A DNA stretch of 20,866 nt from JAITWN01 sp964388175 (GTDB lineage: Bacteria > Pseudomonadota > Gammaproteobacteria > SZUA-140). The stretch spans positions 1 to 20,866 of the forward strand of contig CAYLYS010000045.1 in the NCBI GenBank assembly GCA_964388175.1, written 5' to 3'. A model generated the notes under the pieces. It did not search any database, was not told the origin of the DNA, and saw nothing but the letters and a program-made list of their open reading frames with translations. The translations under genes were made by a program, and so were the position numbers. Below, one piece after another: positions 1-7,605 of this stretch (its first letter is position 1; each line of letters starts with the position of its first letter).

Positions 1-1
1 A

Positions 2-1369
2 TCACTCCAGCGCTTTCAACTGCTGTATCAGCGTTCCCACCATGCTCTGGGCATCGCCGTAGAGCATGCGCGTATTGTCGCGATAGAAGAGATGGTTCTC
101 GATGCCGGCGAAGCCGGTGCCGGCGCCGCGCTTGATCACCAGCACGTTCTCGGCCTTGTCGACGTTGAGGATCGGCATGCCGTAGATGGGGCTGGACGGA
201 TCGGTGCGCGCGACCGGGTTGACCACGTCGTTGGCGCCGATGACCAGCGCGACATCCGTCGAAGAGAACGCGGCATTGATCTCTTCCAGATCGAACAGCC
301 TCTCGTACGGCACGCCGGCTTCGGCAAGCAGGACGTTCATGTGCCCCGGCATGCGGCCGGCGACGGGATGAATGGCGAATTTGACGTCCACACCGAAGCT
401 TTCCAGCAGGTCCGTCAGCTCGCGCAGCTTGTGCTGCGCCTGCGCCACCGCCATGCCATAACCGGGAACGACGATGACCTTGGAGGCGTAGCGCATCATC
501 ACCGCCGCATCCTCGACTTCGATCGGCTTGAGCGAACCCTGCACATCGCCGTCCACGGCTGCCGTCACCTTGCCGAAACCGCTGAACAGCACGTTGCTGA
601 GCGGACGATTCATCGCCTTGGCCATCAGCTGGGTCAGCAGCGTACCGGCGGCGCCGACGATGGTGCCGGCGACGATCATCGCGGCATTGCCGATGGCGAA
701 GCCTTCGAAGGCGACCGCGAGGCCGGTGAGCGCGTTATAANNNNNNNNNNCCGGCATGTCGGCGCCGCCGATGGGCAGCGTCATCAGCACACCGTAGGCG
801 AGCGCGGCGATGAAGAAAGCACTGATCAGCCAGGGATTGGCCGAGCCGTCGAGCAGGCCGAGGCCGAGCAGCACCGCCACCAGCAGCACGATCAGATTGA
901 GCGACTGCTGCGCCGGGAAAGTGATGGGCTTGCCGCCGATCAGTCCCTGCAGCTTGGCGAAGGCGATCATGCTGCCGCTGAAGGCGATGGCGCCGATCAG
1001 TCCGCCGGTGACGCTGAGCAGGATCAGACCCGTGTTCGCCATTTCGCCGCGCAACAGCTCGACCGCGGCGATCGCCGCCGCCGCGCCGCCGCCCATGCCG
1101 TTGTAGATCGCCACCATCTGCGGCATGTCGGTCATCGCCACCCGGCGTCCGCTGAACCAGGCGAGGAAGGAACCGACGAGGATCGCCGTCAGCATCAGGC
1201 CGACGTTGCCCATGCCCGGCCACAGCATGGTGACCACCACGGCCATCGCCATCGCCACGCCCGCCCAGCGGATGCCGCTGCGCGCGGTCGCCGGCGAACT
1301 CATGCGCTTGAGGCCGAAAACGAACAGCAGAATGGTCAGGAAGTAGACCGCCTGGATGAAATGTTCCAC
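2..1369 (-). CDS. pntB: NAD(P) transhydrogenase subunit beta (PntB), interrupted by a sequence gap
   Basis: Beta subunit of the inner-membrane proton-translocating transhydrogenase, which uses the proton-motive force to move hydride from NADH to NADP+. The N-terminal ~270 residues are a series of hydrophobic helices. The C-terminal ~180 residues form the NADP(H)-binding domain III, with PGYGMAVAQAQ, GRMPGHMNVLLAEA and VIGANDVVNP, all signature stretches of the family. The 455-residue length is normal. The start is GTG, 2 bp after the pntAB stop, with AAGGA in the end of pntAB as the likely SD. Residue 90, where E. coli PntB has the proton-channel His91, is Asn (MVAIYN). Ten N at 741-750 leave four residues unread after GADMP; the frame stays open across them. 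Last gene of the pntAA-pntAB-pntB operon. The TGA stop lies at the very edge of the window, so nothing can be said about its terminator. Confidence 0.97.
   Translation of the reverse strand: MEHFIQAVYFLTILLFVFGLKRMSSPATARSGIRWAGVAMAMAVVVTMLWPGMGNVGLMLTAILVGSFLAWFSGRRVAMTDMPQMVAIYNGMGGGAAAAIAAVELLRGEMANTGLILLSVTGGLIGAIAFSGSMIAFAKLQGLIGGKPITFPAQQSLNLIVLLVAVLLGLGLLDGSANPWLISAFFIAALAYGVLMTLPIGGADMPXXXXYNALTGLAVAFEGFAIGNAAMIVAGTIVGAAGTLLTQLMAKAMNRPLSNVLFSGFGKVTAAVDGDVQGSLKPIEVEDAAVMMRYASKVIVVPGYGMAVAQAQHKLRELTDLLESFGVDVKFAIHPVAGRMPGHMNVLLAEAGVPYERLFDLEEINAAFSSTDVALVIGANDVVNPVARTDPSSPIYGMPILNVDKAENVLVIKRGAGTGFAGIENHLFYRDNTRMLYGDAQSMVGTLIQQLKALE
741..750. other. Assembly gap (10 N) inside pntB
   Basis: A run of exactly ten N lies between codons for GADMP and YNALTG in PntB. 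As written it gives four undetermined residues. In E. coli PntB (from memory) five residues separate the same two anchor points, so ten is probably a placeholder and one codon is likely missing. Confidence 0.95.
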
Positions 1370-1371
1370 GC

Positions 1372-1671
1372 TCAGGATTCCTTCGTCGCTTTCTTTTTCT
1401 CGAACATTTCCAGCATGCGCTCGGTGACGACGTAGCCGCCCACCGCGTTCATCGCGCCGAGCAGGACGCCGACGAAACCGATGATCTGGCCGACCAGCGT
1501 TTCGGCATGACCGAGCGCGATCATGGCGCCGACCAGCACGATGCCGTGGATGAAGTTGGAACCGGACATCAGCGGCGTATGCAGAATCACCGGTACCCGC
1601 GCGATCACTTCATAACCGGTGAACGCCGCCAGCGCGAAAATGAACAGCGCAGCCCATATGCCTTCGATCAT
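1372..1671 (-). CDS. pntAB: NAD(P) transhydrogenase subunit alpha, membrane part (PntAB)
   Basis: Small membrane subunit (99 residues) equivalent to the C-terminal membrane part of E. coli PntA, here a separate gene as in the three-subunit enzymes of Rhodospirillum type. About three hydrophobic helices are visible (residues 3-20, 40-58, 62-82), with the conserved HTPLMSGSN stretch at 31-39. His42 (NFIHG) sits where E. coli PntA has Ser and may take over from the missing membrane His in PntB. The C-terminus TERMLEMFEKKK matches the basic tail of the E. coli alpha subunit. Its ATG overlaps the pntAA stop by 4 bp (ATGA), which points to coupled translation, and pntB starts 2 bp after its stop. 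Confidence 0.96.
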   Translation of the reverse strand: MIEGIWAALFIFALAAFTGYEVIARVPVILHTPLMSGSNFIHGIVLVGAMIALGHAETLVGQIIGFVGVLLGAMNAVGGYVVTERMLEMFEKKKATKES

Positions 1672-2816
1672 GACTGTCTCCCTTCAAGCTGTTCCTCGAT
1701 CTGCTGACGCACCGCGGCCGAGGGGAAGCCGTCGTCGTGCGTCACCGCCGAACCGATGAGAATCTCGTCGTCCCAGTCGATGCGCAGATCACCGTCCTCG
1801 TTGCGCAGCAGGGTGAGGAAATTGTGCAGATTCTTGGCATACATGACGCTGGCATGCACGGACAGCTGGCTCGGCACGTTGAGCGGGCCGTAGACCGTCA
1901 CGCCGCCGACATCGACGCGCTCGCCGGGGCGGGTGAGTTCGCAGTTGCCGCCCGATTCGGCGGCGAGATCGACGATCACCGAACCCGGCTTCATGTCCCT
2001 GACCACCGCCTCGGCGATCAGTCGCGGCGCCGGACGGCCCGGGATCTGAGCGGTGGTGATGACCACGTCCGACTGGCCGATGCTCTTGCGCAGCAGCACC
2101 TGTTCGCGTTCCTTTTCCTCGGCGGTCAGTTCGCGCGCATAGCCGCCCTCGGCTTCGGCGTCCATCTCGACCTGGAGGAACTTCGCACCCAGCGACTCGA
2201 CCTGCTCGCGCGCGGCGCGGCGCACGTCGTAGGCTTCGACCACGGCGCCCAGACGCCGGGCGGTGGCGATCGCCTGCAAACCGGCAACGCCGGCGCCGAG
2301 CACCAGCGCGCGCGCCGGGCGGATGGTGCCCGCCGCGGTGGTCAGCATGGGGAAAAAGCACGGGCTCAGATCCGCCGCCATCAGCACCGCCCGGTAGCCG
2401 GCCACCGTTGCCTGCGACGACAGCGCGTCCATGGCCTGGGCGCGCGAGATGCGCGGAATGCGTTCGATGGCGAAACTGGTGACGCCCGCAGCGCGCAGGC
2501 CGTCTATCACCGCCGCGTTGCGATGCACGTTCAGAAACCCGATCAGCACCTGGCCACGACGGTAATACCCCACCTCGTCCGGCAGCGGCGGCTGCACCTT
2601 GAAGACGACCTCGGCCTGATAGAGCGCTTCGCAGTCCACGATGCGGGCGCCGGCCTGCACGTAGGCGCTGTCGGAGAAGAAGCTGCCGTCACCGGCGCCG
2701 CTTTCGACCAATACCTCACAACCCTGCTTGCACAAGCGGGCTACCGTCTCGGGCACGAGCGCGACCCGGCGTTCACCTGCTGTGCGTTCCTTCGGCACCG
2801 CTATCCGTATAGCCAT
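1668..2816 (-). CDS. pntAA: NAD(P) transhydrogenase subunit alpha, NAD-binding part (PntAA)
   Basis: Soluble NAD(H)-binding domain I of the transhydrogenase, 382 residues, on the cytoplasmic face. It begins with the family N-terminus IAVPKERTAGERRVALVPE, carries RIPRISRAQAMD at 119-130, the Rossmann loop GAGVAGLQA at 174-182 and YDVR at 196-199. It lacks the membrane helices found at the C-terminus of two-subunit PntA; these are in the next gene. The ATG is preceded by a modest AGGCGGGA SD-like stretch. First gene of the pnt operon, divergent from galE across a 261-bp intergenic region, which must hold its promoter, although I could not pick out a convincing -35/-10 pair. Confidence 0.97.
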   Translation of the reverse strand: MAIRIAVPKERTAGERRVALVPETVARLCKQGCEVLVESGAGDGSFFSDSAYVQAGARIVDCEALYQAEVVFKVQPPLPDEVGYYRRGQVLIGFLNVHRNAAVIDGLRAAGVTSFAIERIPRISRAQAMDALSSQATVAGYRAVLMAADLSPCFFPMLTTAAGTIRPARALVLGAGVAGLQAIATARRLGAVVEAYDVRRAAREQVESLGAKFLQVEMDAEAEGGYARELTAEEKEREQVLLRKSIGQSDVVITTAQIPGRPAPRLIAEAVVRDMKPGSVIVDLAAESGGNCELTRPGERVDVGGVTVYGPLNVPSQLSVHASVMYAKNLHNFLTLLRNEDGDLRIDWDDEILIGSAVTHDDGFPSAAVRQQIEEQLEGRQS

Positions 2817-3077
2817 TCCCGCCTGCTTCCGCTTAACATTAAGGTTATGAATGGATTTGATTTTTAGGCCAGATAGGCGTAAAACCCGTCATTCTACGAC
2901 GAGCCGGGCGGGACGACAAGCCGCTCGCACCAACAAAGAGCGGTACGACGCATTTGGATGAGGGCATTTGCATGAGCTGTCGCCCTCGCTTACAGTTGCC
3001 ACTTTCGTCAGCGGATTTCGCTTTTCACGATGTTTCCGAGTCATGCCCGTTCCCGCCCAGCCTGATACCCTAAGCCC

Positions 3078-4079
3078 ATGAGCCAGCGACCAGTTCTCGT
3101 CACCGGCGGCGCCGGATACATCGGCAGCCATGTGGTCCGCCAACTCGGTGAGCGCGGCGAACGCGTGGTCGTGCTGGACAATCTCTCCACCGGCTTCCGC
3201 GAATCGGTCCTCTACGGCGAACTCGTCGTCGGCGACACCGGCGATGAGGCCCTGGTGGAGCGCCTGCTGCGCGAATACGACATCGACGCCGTGCTGCATT
3301 TCGCCGCCAACATCGTGGTGCCGGAATCGGTCGCCGATCCGCTCAAGTACTATCACAACAATACCGCCAACACCCGCTCCCTGCTGGCCTGCTGCCAGCG
3401 CGCGGGCGTCTCGCAGTTCATTTTCTCCTCGACGGCGGCGGTATACGGCATCCCGGCGCAGATTCCGGTCGCGGAGGACGCGCCGCTCGAACCGATCAAT
3501 CCCTATGGCCGCTCCAAATTGATGAGCGAATGGATGCTGCGCGATCTCGCCCTCACCGGCGCGCTGCGCTACGTCATCCTGCGCTACTTCAACGTTGCCG
3601 GCGCCGACCCGCAGGGGCGCATCGGGCAGTCCACGCCCGAGGCCACCCATCTGATCAAGGTCGCCAACGAGGTCGTCACCGGCCAGCGCGCGCAGGTCGA
3701 GATCTTCGGCACCGACTATCCGACCGCCGACGGCACCGGCGTGCGCGATTACATTCACGTGGAAGATCTGGCCGCCGCTCATCTCATGGCGCTCGATCAT
3801 CTGCGCGCCGGCGGCGCCGCGAACATACTCAATTGCGGCTATGGGCACGGCTACAGCGTACGCGAAGTGCTGGATACGGTACAGCGCGTCGCCGGAGAAA
3901 AAATCCGCATCGTGGAATCCCCGCGCCGTGCCGGCGACCCGCCCGCCCTCACGGCGAGCGCCGCCCGCATCCGCTCCATTCTCGGCTGGCGCCCGCGCTA
4001 CGACGATCTCGAGATGATCGTGCGTACCGCGCTCGACTGGGAACGCAAGCTGGCGATGCGCAGGAAAAGCGGCGCATGA
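3078..4079 (+). CDS. galE: UDP-glucose 4-epimerase
   Basis: Interconverts UDP-glucose and UDP-galactose (NAD+-dependent, cytoplasmic), supplying galactosyl units for surface polysaccharide or feeding the Leloir pathway. It is an extended short-chain dehydrogenase/reductase of 333 residues, a normal GalE length: Rossmann motif GGAGYIG at 10-16, LDNLSTG at 33-39, HFAA at 74-77, SSTAAVYG at 117-124 and the catalytic YGRSK (Y143, K147). NVAGADP and GTGVRDYIHVEDLA are further GalE signatures. No clear SD precedes the ATG. It stands alone rather than in a sugar or glycosyltransferase cluster. UDP-glucuronate or UDP-GlcNAc epimerase activity cannot be excluded from sequence alone. Confidence 0.93.
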   Translation: MSQRPVLVTGGAGYIGSHVVRQLGERGERVVVLDNLSTGFRESVLYGELVVGDTGDEALVERLLREYDIDAVLHFAANIVVPESVADPLKYYHNNTANTRSLLACCQRAGVSQFIFSSTAAVYGIPAQIPVAEDAPLEPINPYGRSKLMSEWMLRDLALTGALRYVILRYFNVAGADPQGRIGQSTPEATHLIKVANEVVTGQRAQVEIFGTDYPTADGTGVRDYIHVEDLAAAHLMALDHLRAGGAANILNCGYGHGYSVREVLDTVQRVAGEKIRIVESPRRAGDPPALTASAARIRSILGWRPRYDDLEMIVRTALDWERKLAMRRKSGA

Positions 4080-4161
4080 CGACGCCCGATGACGGGAACG
4101 ATCCGGCACCGGCCGGCGTCTTGCTGAACACATATCAACGAGCAAAGTTTACGGGGAAATC

Positions 4162-4836
4162 GTGAAAGGGTTACGACTGCTGGCAGTGATTCTGCTGACC
4201 GCCACGGCCGGTCTCGCGCATGGGCAAACCACGCGCTACGTGACCGATCAACTCGAAATCGATCTGCGCAGCGGCCAGAGCAATCAGCACCGCATTCTCT
4301 CCATGCTGCGCAGCGGCACGCCGGTCACGGTGCTGGAGGAAAGCCGTGACAGCGGATGGTCACGGGTACGCACCGAGCAGGGGCAGGAAGGCTGGATACT
4401 CACCCGCTTCCTGGACAGCACGCCGAGCGCGCGCGATCGCCTGGCCCGCGCCGAGCAGGAAGTCGCCCGCCACACCGCTGCCGTCCAGCAACTGCGCGAG
4501 GAACAGCGCACGGCAAGCAGCAGCAATACCGATCTCGGCAAGCGCGTGGAAGCGCTGACCAAGGCCAATCAGGAACAGGAACAGGAACTGAACCGTATCC
4601 GCCGCACCTCGGCCAGCGCGCTCGCGCTCGACGATGAAAACCGCACGCTCAAGGAGCAGTTCGGCCGCCTGGAACGCGACTATCAGATGCTCGAACAGCA
4701 GAACGAGGTGCTGCGCGACCGCAGAGATCGCGACTGGTTCGTGATCGGCGCCGCCGTCATCCTGCTCGGCGTGGTGATCGGCCTCATCATTCCCAAGATC
4801 CGCTGGAAACGAAAGTCGGCATGGAATAGATTCTAG
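4162..4836 (+). CDS. Membrane-anchored SH3 domain protein (YgiM/TIGR04211-like)
   Basis: Envelope protein of 224 residues with the architecture of the gammaproteobacterial YgiM-type 'SH3 and anchor domain' family: signal peptide (1-21, ending AHGQ), one bacterial SH3 domain (about 25-85, with LEIDLRSGQS, GTPVTVLEE and GWILTRFL), a Glu/Gln/Arg-rich coiled coil (about 90-188), a transmembrane helix (192-211) and a short basic tail KIRWKRKS. The predicted topology puts the SH3 domain and coiled coil in the periplasm. The biochemical role is not established; peptidoglycan binding is a guess from the SH3 fold. The start is GTG at 4162, with ACGGGGAA just upstream as a possible SD. It lies 82 bp after galE and may share its transcript. 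Confidence 0.9.
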   Translation: MKGLRLLAVILLTATAGLAHGQTTRYVTDQLEIDLRSGQSNQHRILSMLRSGTPVTVLEESRDSGWSRVRTEQGQEGWILTRFLDSTPSARDRLARAEQEVARHTAAVQQLREEQRTASSSNTDLGKRVEALTKANQEQEQELNRIRRTSASALALDDENRTLKEQFGRLERDYQMLEQQNEVLRDRRDRDWFVIGAAVILLGVVIGLIIPKIRWKRKSAWNRF

Positions 4837-4845
4837 GGAATCGAC

Positions 4846-4887
4846 AGGGGTCAGACCCTTCCAGAACCACAAAAGGGTCTGACCCCT
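4846..4887. repeat. Perfect 15-bp inverted repeat with nested GGGTC/GACCC palindromes
   Basis: AGGGGTCAGACCCTT at 4846-4860 is the exact reverse complement of 4873-4887, with a 12-base loop. Each arm is itself nearly palindromic (GGGTC-A-GACCC and GGGTC-T-GACCC). It fills the space between the SH3 gene and proS. It could stop transcription weakly in either direction (A4 and T3 flanks), but the nested form looks more like a dispersed REP/MITE-type element. Confidence 0.85.
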
Positions 4888-4912
4888 TTGTAACACCACA
4901 GCGGACGAACCC

Positions 4913-6625
4913 ATGCACCTGTCACGTTACCTCCTTGCCACCGTGAGGGAAGACCCCGCCGACGCCGAGATCGTCAGCCACAAGCTGATGCTGCGCGCCG
5001 GCATGATCCGCCGCCTCGCCGCCGGTCTCTACAACTGGCTGCCGCTCGGCCTGCGCGTGCTGCGCCGGGTCGAAGCCGTGGTGCGGGAGGAAATGAACCG
5101 CGCCGGCGCGCAGGAAGTGCTGATGCCGGTGGTACAGCCCGCCGAGCTATGGCAGGAATCCGGACGCTGGGAGCAGTTCGGTCCGGAGCTGCTGCGCCTG
5201 CGCGACCGGCACGATCGCGAGTTCTGCCTCGGGCCGACCCACGAGGAGATCATCACCGATCTGATCCGGCGCGAGATCCGCAGCTACAAGCAGCTGCCGG
5301 CCAATTTCTACCAGATCCAGACCAAGTTCCGCGACGAGGTGCGCCCTCGTTTCGGCGTGATGCGCGCGCGCGAGTTCCTGATGAAGGATGCTTACTCCTT
5401 CCATCTCGACGCCGACTCGCTGCAGGAAACCTACGAGTTGATGTACCGCACCTATAGCCGCATCTTCGAACGGCTGGGGCTGGAGTTTCGCGCCGTATAC
5501 GCCCATACCGGCGCCATCGGCGGGCGCTATTCGCACGAATTCCACGTGCTCGCCGATGCGGGCGAGGACGCCATCGCTTTCGCCAGCGCGGGCGATTACG
5601 CCGCCAACGTCGAACTCGCCCCGGCTCTGCCGCCCGGCGACCGCCCGGCGGCGACGGAAACGCTGCGCAAGGTGGATACGCCGGGCCAGCACAGCATCGA
5701 TGAAGTCAGCACCGCGCTCGGTCTGCCGCCGCAGCGCTGCCTCAAGACCCTACTGGTGCAGGGCACGGACAGCGAAGTGGTGGCGCTGGTGCTGCGCGGC
5801 GATCACGAACTCAACGCCATCAAGGCCGGCCAGCTCGACGCCGTCGCCGAACCGCTGACCTTCGCCACTGCGGCGCAGGTACGCGCGGCGGCGGGCTGCG
5901 ACCCCGGTTCGCTGGGACCGATCGGGCTGTCGATCCCGGTCTTCGTCGATCACGCCGCCGCGGCCGCGGCCGATTTCGTCTGCGGCGCGAACGAGGACGG
6001 CCGGCATTACAGCGGCGTCAACTGGGGGCGCGATCTGCCCGCACCGCAGAGCGTCGATCTGCGCAACGTCGTCGATGGCGACCCGGCGCCGGACGGACAG
6101 GGCACGCTGTCGATCCGCCGCGGCATCGAGGTCGGTCACATCTTCCAGCTCGGCAGCAAGTACAGCGAGGCGATGAGCGCCACCTGCCTCGACGAGCAGG
6201 GCCGCGCCGTGGTCATGACCATGGGCTGCTACGGCATCGGCGTATCGCGCATCGTCGCCGCCGCCATCGAACAGAACCACGACGAACGCGGCATCGTCTG
6301 GCCGGAAGGACTCGCGCCCTTCACCGCCGTCGTGCTGCCGCTCAACGCGCACAAATCCCAGCGCGTGCGCGAGGCGGCCGAAGCGCTCTACCGCTCACTG
6401 CTCGACGCCGGTATCGACGCCGCCTACGACGATCGCGGCGAACGGCCGGGCGTGATGTTCGCCGACGCCGATCTGATCGGCATCCCGCACCGCCTGGTGG
6501 TCGCCGAGAAAGGCCTGGACGCCGGCACCGTCGAATACAAGCATCGCCGCGAGGCGGAAGCACGTCACATCCCGCTGGACGATATCGTCGACCTCCTCAA
6601 GTCCGGACGCCATCCGACCGATTAA
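4913..6625 (+). CDS. proS: Prolyl-tRNA synthetase, bacterial type with editing insert
   Basis: Class II aminoacyl-tRNA synthetase that charges tRNA-Pro, 570 residues, in line with E. coli ProS. The catalytic core shows motif 1 around 55-75 (RAGAQEVLMP), LGPTHEE at 106-112, motif 2 FRDEVRPRFGVMRAREFLMK at 139-158 and motif 3 GCYGIGVSR at 438-446. Between motifs 2 and 3 lies the YbaK-like editing insert (about 220-400) with RGDHELNAIKAG, holding the lysine position known from the E. coli editing site, so mischarged Ala-tRNA-Pro is probably cleared in cis. The C-terminal anticodon-binding domain follows from about residue 465. It starts 25 bp after the inverted repeat with no strong SD. A 12-bp-stem hairpin lies 28 bp after its stop. 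Confidence 0.98.
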   Translation: MHLSRYLLATVREDPADAEIVSHKLMLRAGMIRRLAAGLYNWLPLGLRVLRRVEAVVREEMNRAGAQEVLMPVVQPAELWQESGRWEQFGPELLRLRDRHDREFCLGPTHEEIITDLIRREIRSYKQLPANFYQIQTKFRDEVRPRFGVMRAREFLMKDAYSFHLDADSLQETYELMYRTYSRIFERLGLEFRAVYAHTGAIGGRYSHEFHVLADAGEDAIAFASAGDYAANVELAPALPPGDRPAATETLRKVDTPGQHSIDEVSTALGLPPQRCLKTLLVQGTDSEVVALVLRGDHELNAIKAGQLDAVAEPLTFATAAQVRAAAGCDPGSLGPIGLSIPVFVDHAAAAAADFVCGANEDGRHYSGVNWGRDLPAPQSVDLRNVVDGDPAPDGQGTLSIRRGIEVGHIFQLGSKYSEAMSATCLDEQGRAVVMTMGCYGIGVSRIVAAAIEQNHDERGIVWPEGLAPFTAVVLPLNAHKSQRVREAAEALYRSLLDAGIDAAYDDRGERPGVMFADADLIGIPHRLVVAEKGLDAGTVEYKHRREAEARHIPLDDIVDLLKSGRHPTD

Positions 6626-6652
6626 TTCGGACGGATCCCGTATCCGGCCGCA

Positions 6653-6695
6653 AGACGAGGGACCAAGATGCCGGATGGCTCGCGGTCCCTCGTCT
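6653..6695. terminator. 12-bp hairpin after proS, without U-tract
   Basis: AGACGAGGGACC at 6653-6664 pairs perfectly with 6684-6695 across a 19-base loop. The following bases (GACGCGG) are not T-rich, so it is a transcript-end or processing hairpin rather than a classical intrinsic terminator. Its loop contains an upstream in-frame ATG (6675) of the next gene, which argues against that start. Confidence 0.55.
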
Positions 6696-6716
6696 GACGC
6701 GGTTCTATCGAATTCG

Positions 6717-7307
6717 ATGGTCCGACCCGTGAAACGTCTCCGCCTGATCGCATCCATCTGTCTCGGCGTACTGCTGTACTGCGGCACGGCCATGGCATCC
6801 CTGTCGCAGCGCGACGACCCCGAGCTGCGCCACGCCCTGCTGGAAGCGGTGCAGGACGCCGGCAGCTTCGATGATCGCTTCGAGGCGGAAGTGTGGCTGC
6901 TGGACATGGCCAGCCGGCTGAGCCGGCGCCTGCCCGACAGCAGCGAACGGCTGCGGTTACTGAAGCTGGTGCACTACGAGGCGAGCCGCGTTCAATTACC
7001 GCCCGAACTGGTGCTTGCCGTCATCGAGGTCGAAAGCAATTTCGACCGCTGGGCGATCTCCGTCGCCGGCGCGCAGGGCCTGATGCAGGTGATGCCGTTC
7101 TGGCTGGAAGAGCTCGGCAGGCCGCAGGACAGCCTCCATCACATCGAAACCAATCTGCGCTTCGGCTGCACCATCCTGCGCCACTATCTCGATATCGAGA
7201 AAGGCGATCTCAAGCGCGCCCTGGGACGCTACAACGGCAGCCTGGGAAGAATGGAATATCCCAACCGCGTGCTCGATGCGCTGCGCGCGCGTTGGTACAG
7301 ACAATGA
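6717..7307 (+). CDS. Secreted lytic transglycosylase (SLT family)
   Basis: Small periplasmic or outer-membrane-side peptidoglycan lyase of 196 residues. After a hydrophobic signal segment (about 6-28, ending CGTAMAS) and a helical linker comes the SLT fold: IEVESNFDRWAIS with Glu106 as catalytic acid, GAQGLMQVMP at 118-127, NLRFGCTILRHYL at 146-158 and ALGRYNGS at 168-175, all typical of family-1 transglycosylases. It would cleave the MurNAc-GlcNAc bond to give 1,6-anhydromuropeptides. The open frame extends up to an ATG at 6675, but that lies inside a hairpin loop and would put 14 residues ahead of the signal peptide. ATG 6717 is chosen; GTG 6729 is a real alternative. No strong SD is seen for any of the three. 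Confidence 0.9.
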   Translation: MVRPVKRLRLIASICLGVLLYCGTAMASLSQRDDPELRHALLEAVQDAGSFDDRFEAEVWLLDMASRLSRRLPDSSERLRLLKLVHYEASRVQLPPELVLAVIEVESNFDRWAISVAGAQGLMQVMPFWLEELGRPQDSLHHIETNLRFGCTILRHYLDIEKGDLKRALGRYNGSLGRMEYPNRVLDALRARWYRQ

Positions 7308-7314
7308 AAAACGG

Positions 7315-7342
7315 GGAGTTTTTCTCGCCGAGCGAAAACTCC
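7315..7342 (+). terminator. Hairpin just after the lytic transglycosylase
   Basis: GGAGTTTT at 7315-7322 pairs with AAAACTCC at 7335-7342, and CTC/GAG can pair inside the loop. It begins 8 bp after the stop codon. No T-run follows, so terminator activity is uncertain. Confidence 0.45.
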
Positions 7343-7424
7343 TCACTCCCCTGAACCCCTGAATACCCTTCTCATTCTTATCTCACTCTTACACCGATCT
7401 GGCGCACTTAGTCATTCAGAGTAA

Positions 7425-7453
7425 TTGACGTGGGGCCGGAGTTTATGTTTACT
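7425..7453 (+). promoter_or_regulatory. Candidate sigma-70 promoter of the beta-helix gene
   Basis: TTGACG (7425-7430) and TTTACT (7448-7453) are separated by 17 bp: 5/6 and 4/6 matches to consensus. Transcription would start near 7460 and leave a leader of about 145 nt before the ATG at 7606. The 298-bp interval 7308-7605 holds this candidate, the hairpin at 7315-7342, the CCCGCC/GGCGGG stem and a strong SD, but no other gene that I can support. Confidence 0.45.
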
Positions 7454-7460
7454 CACTCCA

Positions 7461-7510
7461 CCCGCCCCATAACGCAGCATCAGAATTGCAGGCGGGATGC
7501 AAGCCAGCCG
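7461..7510 (+). promoter_or_regulatory. Structured leader segment, weakly c-di-GMP (GEMM) riboswitch-like
   Basis: CCCGCC (7461-7466) can pair with GGCGGG (7491-7496), and the stem runs directly into GATGCAAGCC. This recalls the GGGACGCAAAGCC core of GEMM-I riboswitches, but one A is missing and I cannot identify the second half of the aptamer with confidence. Treat it as a structured leader of unknown function. Confidence 0.2.
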
Positions 7511-7595
7511 TATCCGCGCAAGGGAAAGCTGCCTATGCTTTTCAGCTTGTTCCGGCGCGTCCATATCGAGAAGTTCGCCTAAAACGACTTTTTCC

Positions 7596-7600
7596 GGAGG
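7596..7600 (+). promoter_or_regulatory. Shine-Dalgarno GGAGG deciding the beta-helix gene start
   Basis: GGAGG with a 5-base spacer to ATG 7606. It is one of the clearest SD sequences in the window and rules against the upstream in-frame ATG at 7486. Confidence 0.85.
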
Positions 7601-7605
7601 ACGCT

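Noticed and set aside
92..1435. Long plus-strand open frame opposite pntB
   Set aside because: It is the GC-rich antisense shadow of pntB: His/Arg/Asp/Gln-rich translation, no domain, runs through the N gap.
2832..2843. CTTAACATTAAG palindrome just upstream of pntAA
   Set aside because: Only five base pairs per arm in an AT-rich patch; too short to call an operator without other copies.
1737..2867. Long plus-strand open frame opposite pntAA
   Set aside because: Antisense shadow of a clear pntAA, with low-complexity Arg/His-rich translation and no recognisable motif.
2921..2943. CCGCTC/GAGCGG hairpin in the pntAA-galE intergenic region
   Set aside because: Six-base stem with an 11-base loop, expected by chance at this GC content, and not at the end of a gene.
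2889..4145. 418-codon minus-strand open frame opposite galE
   Set aside because: The plus strand encodes an intact GalE with all motifs. The antisense translation is Ala/Arg/Gly/Val-rich without a fold signature.
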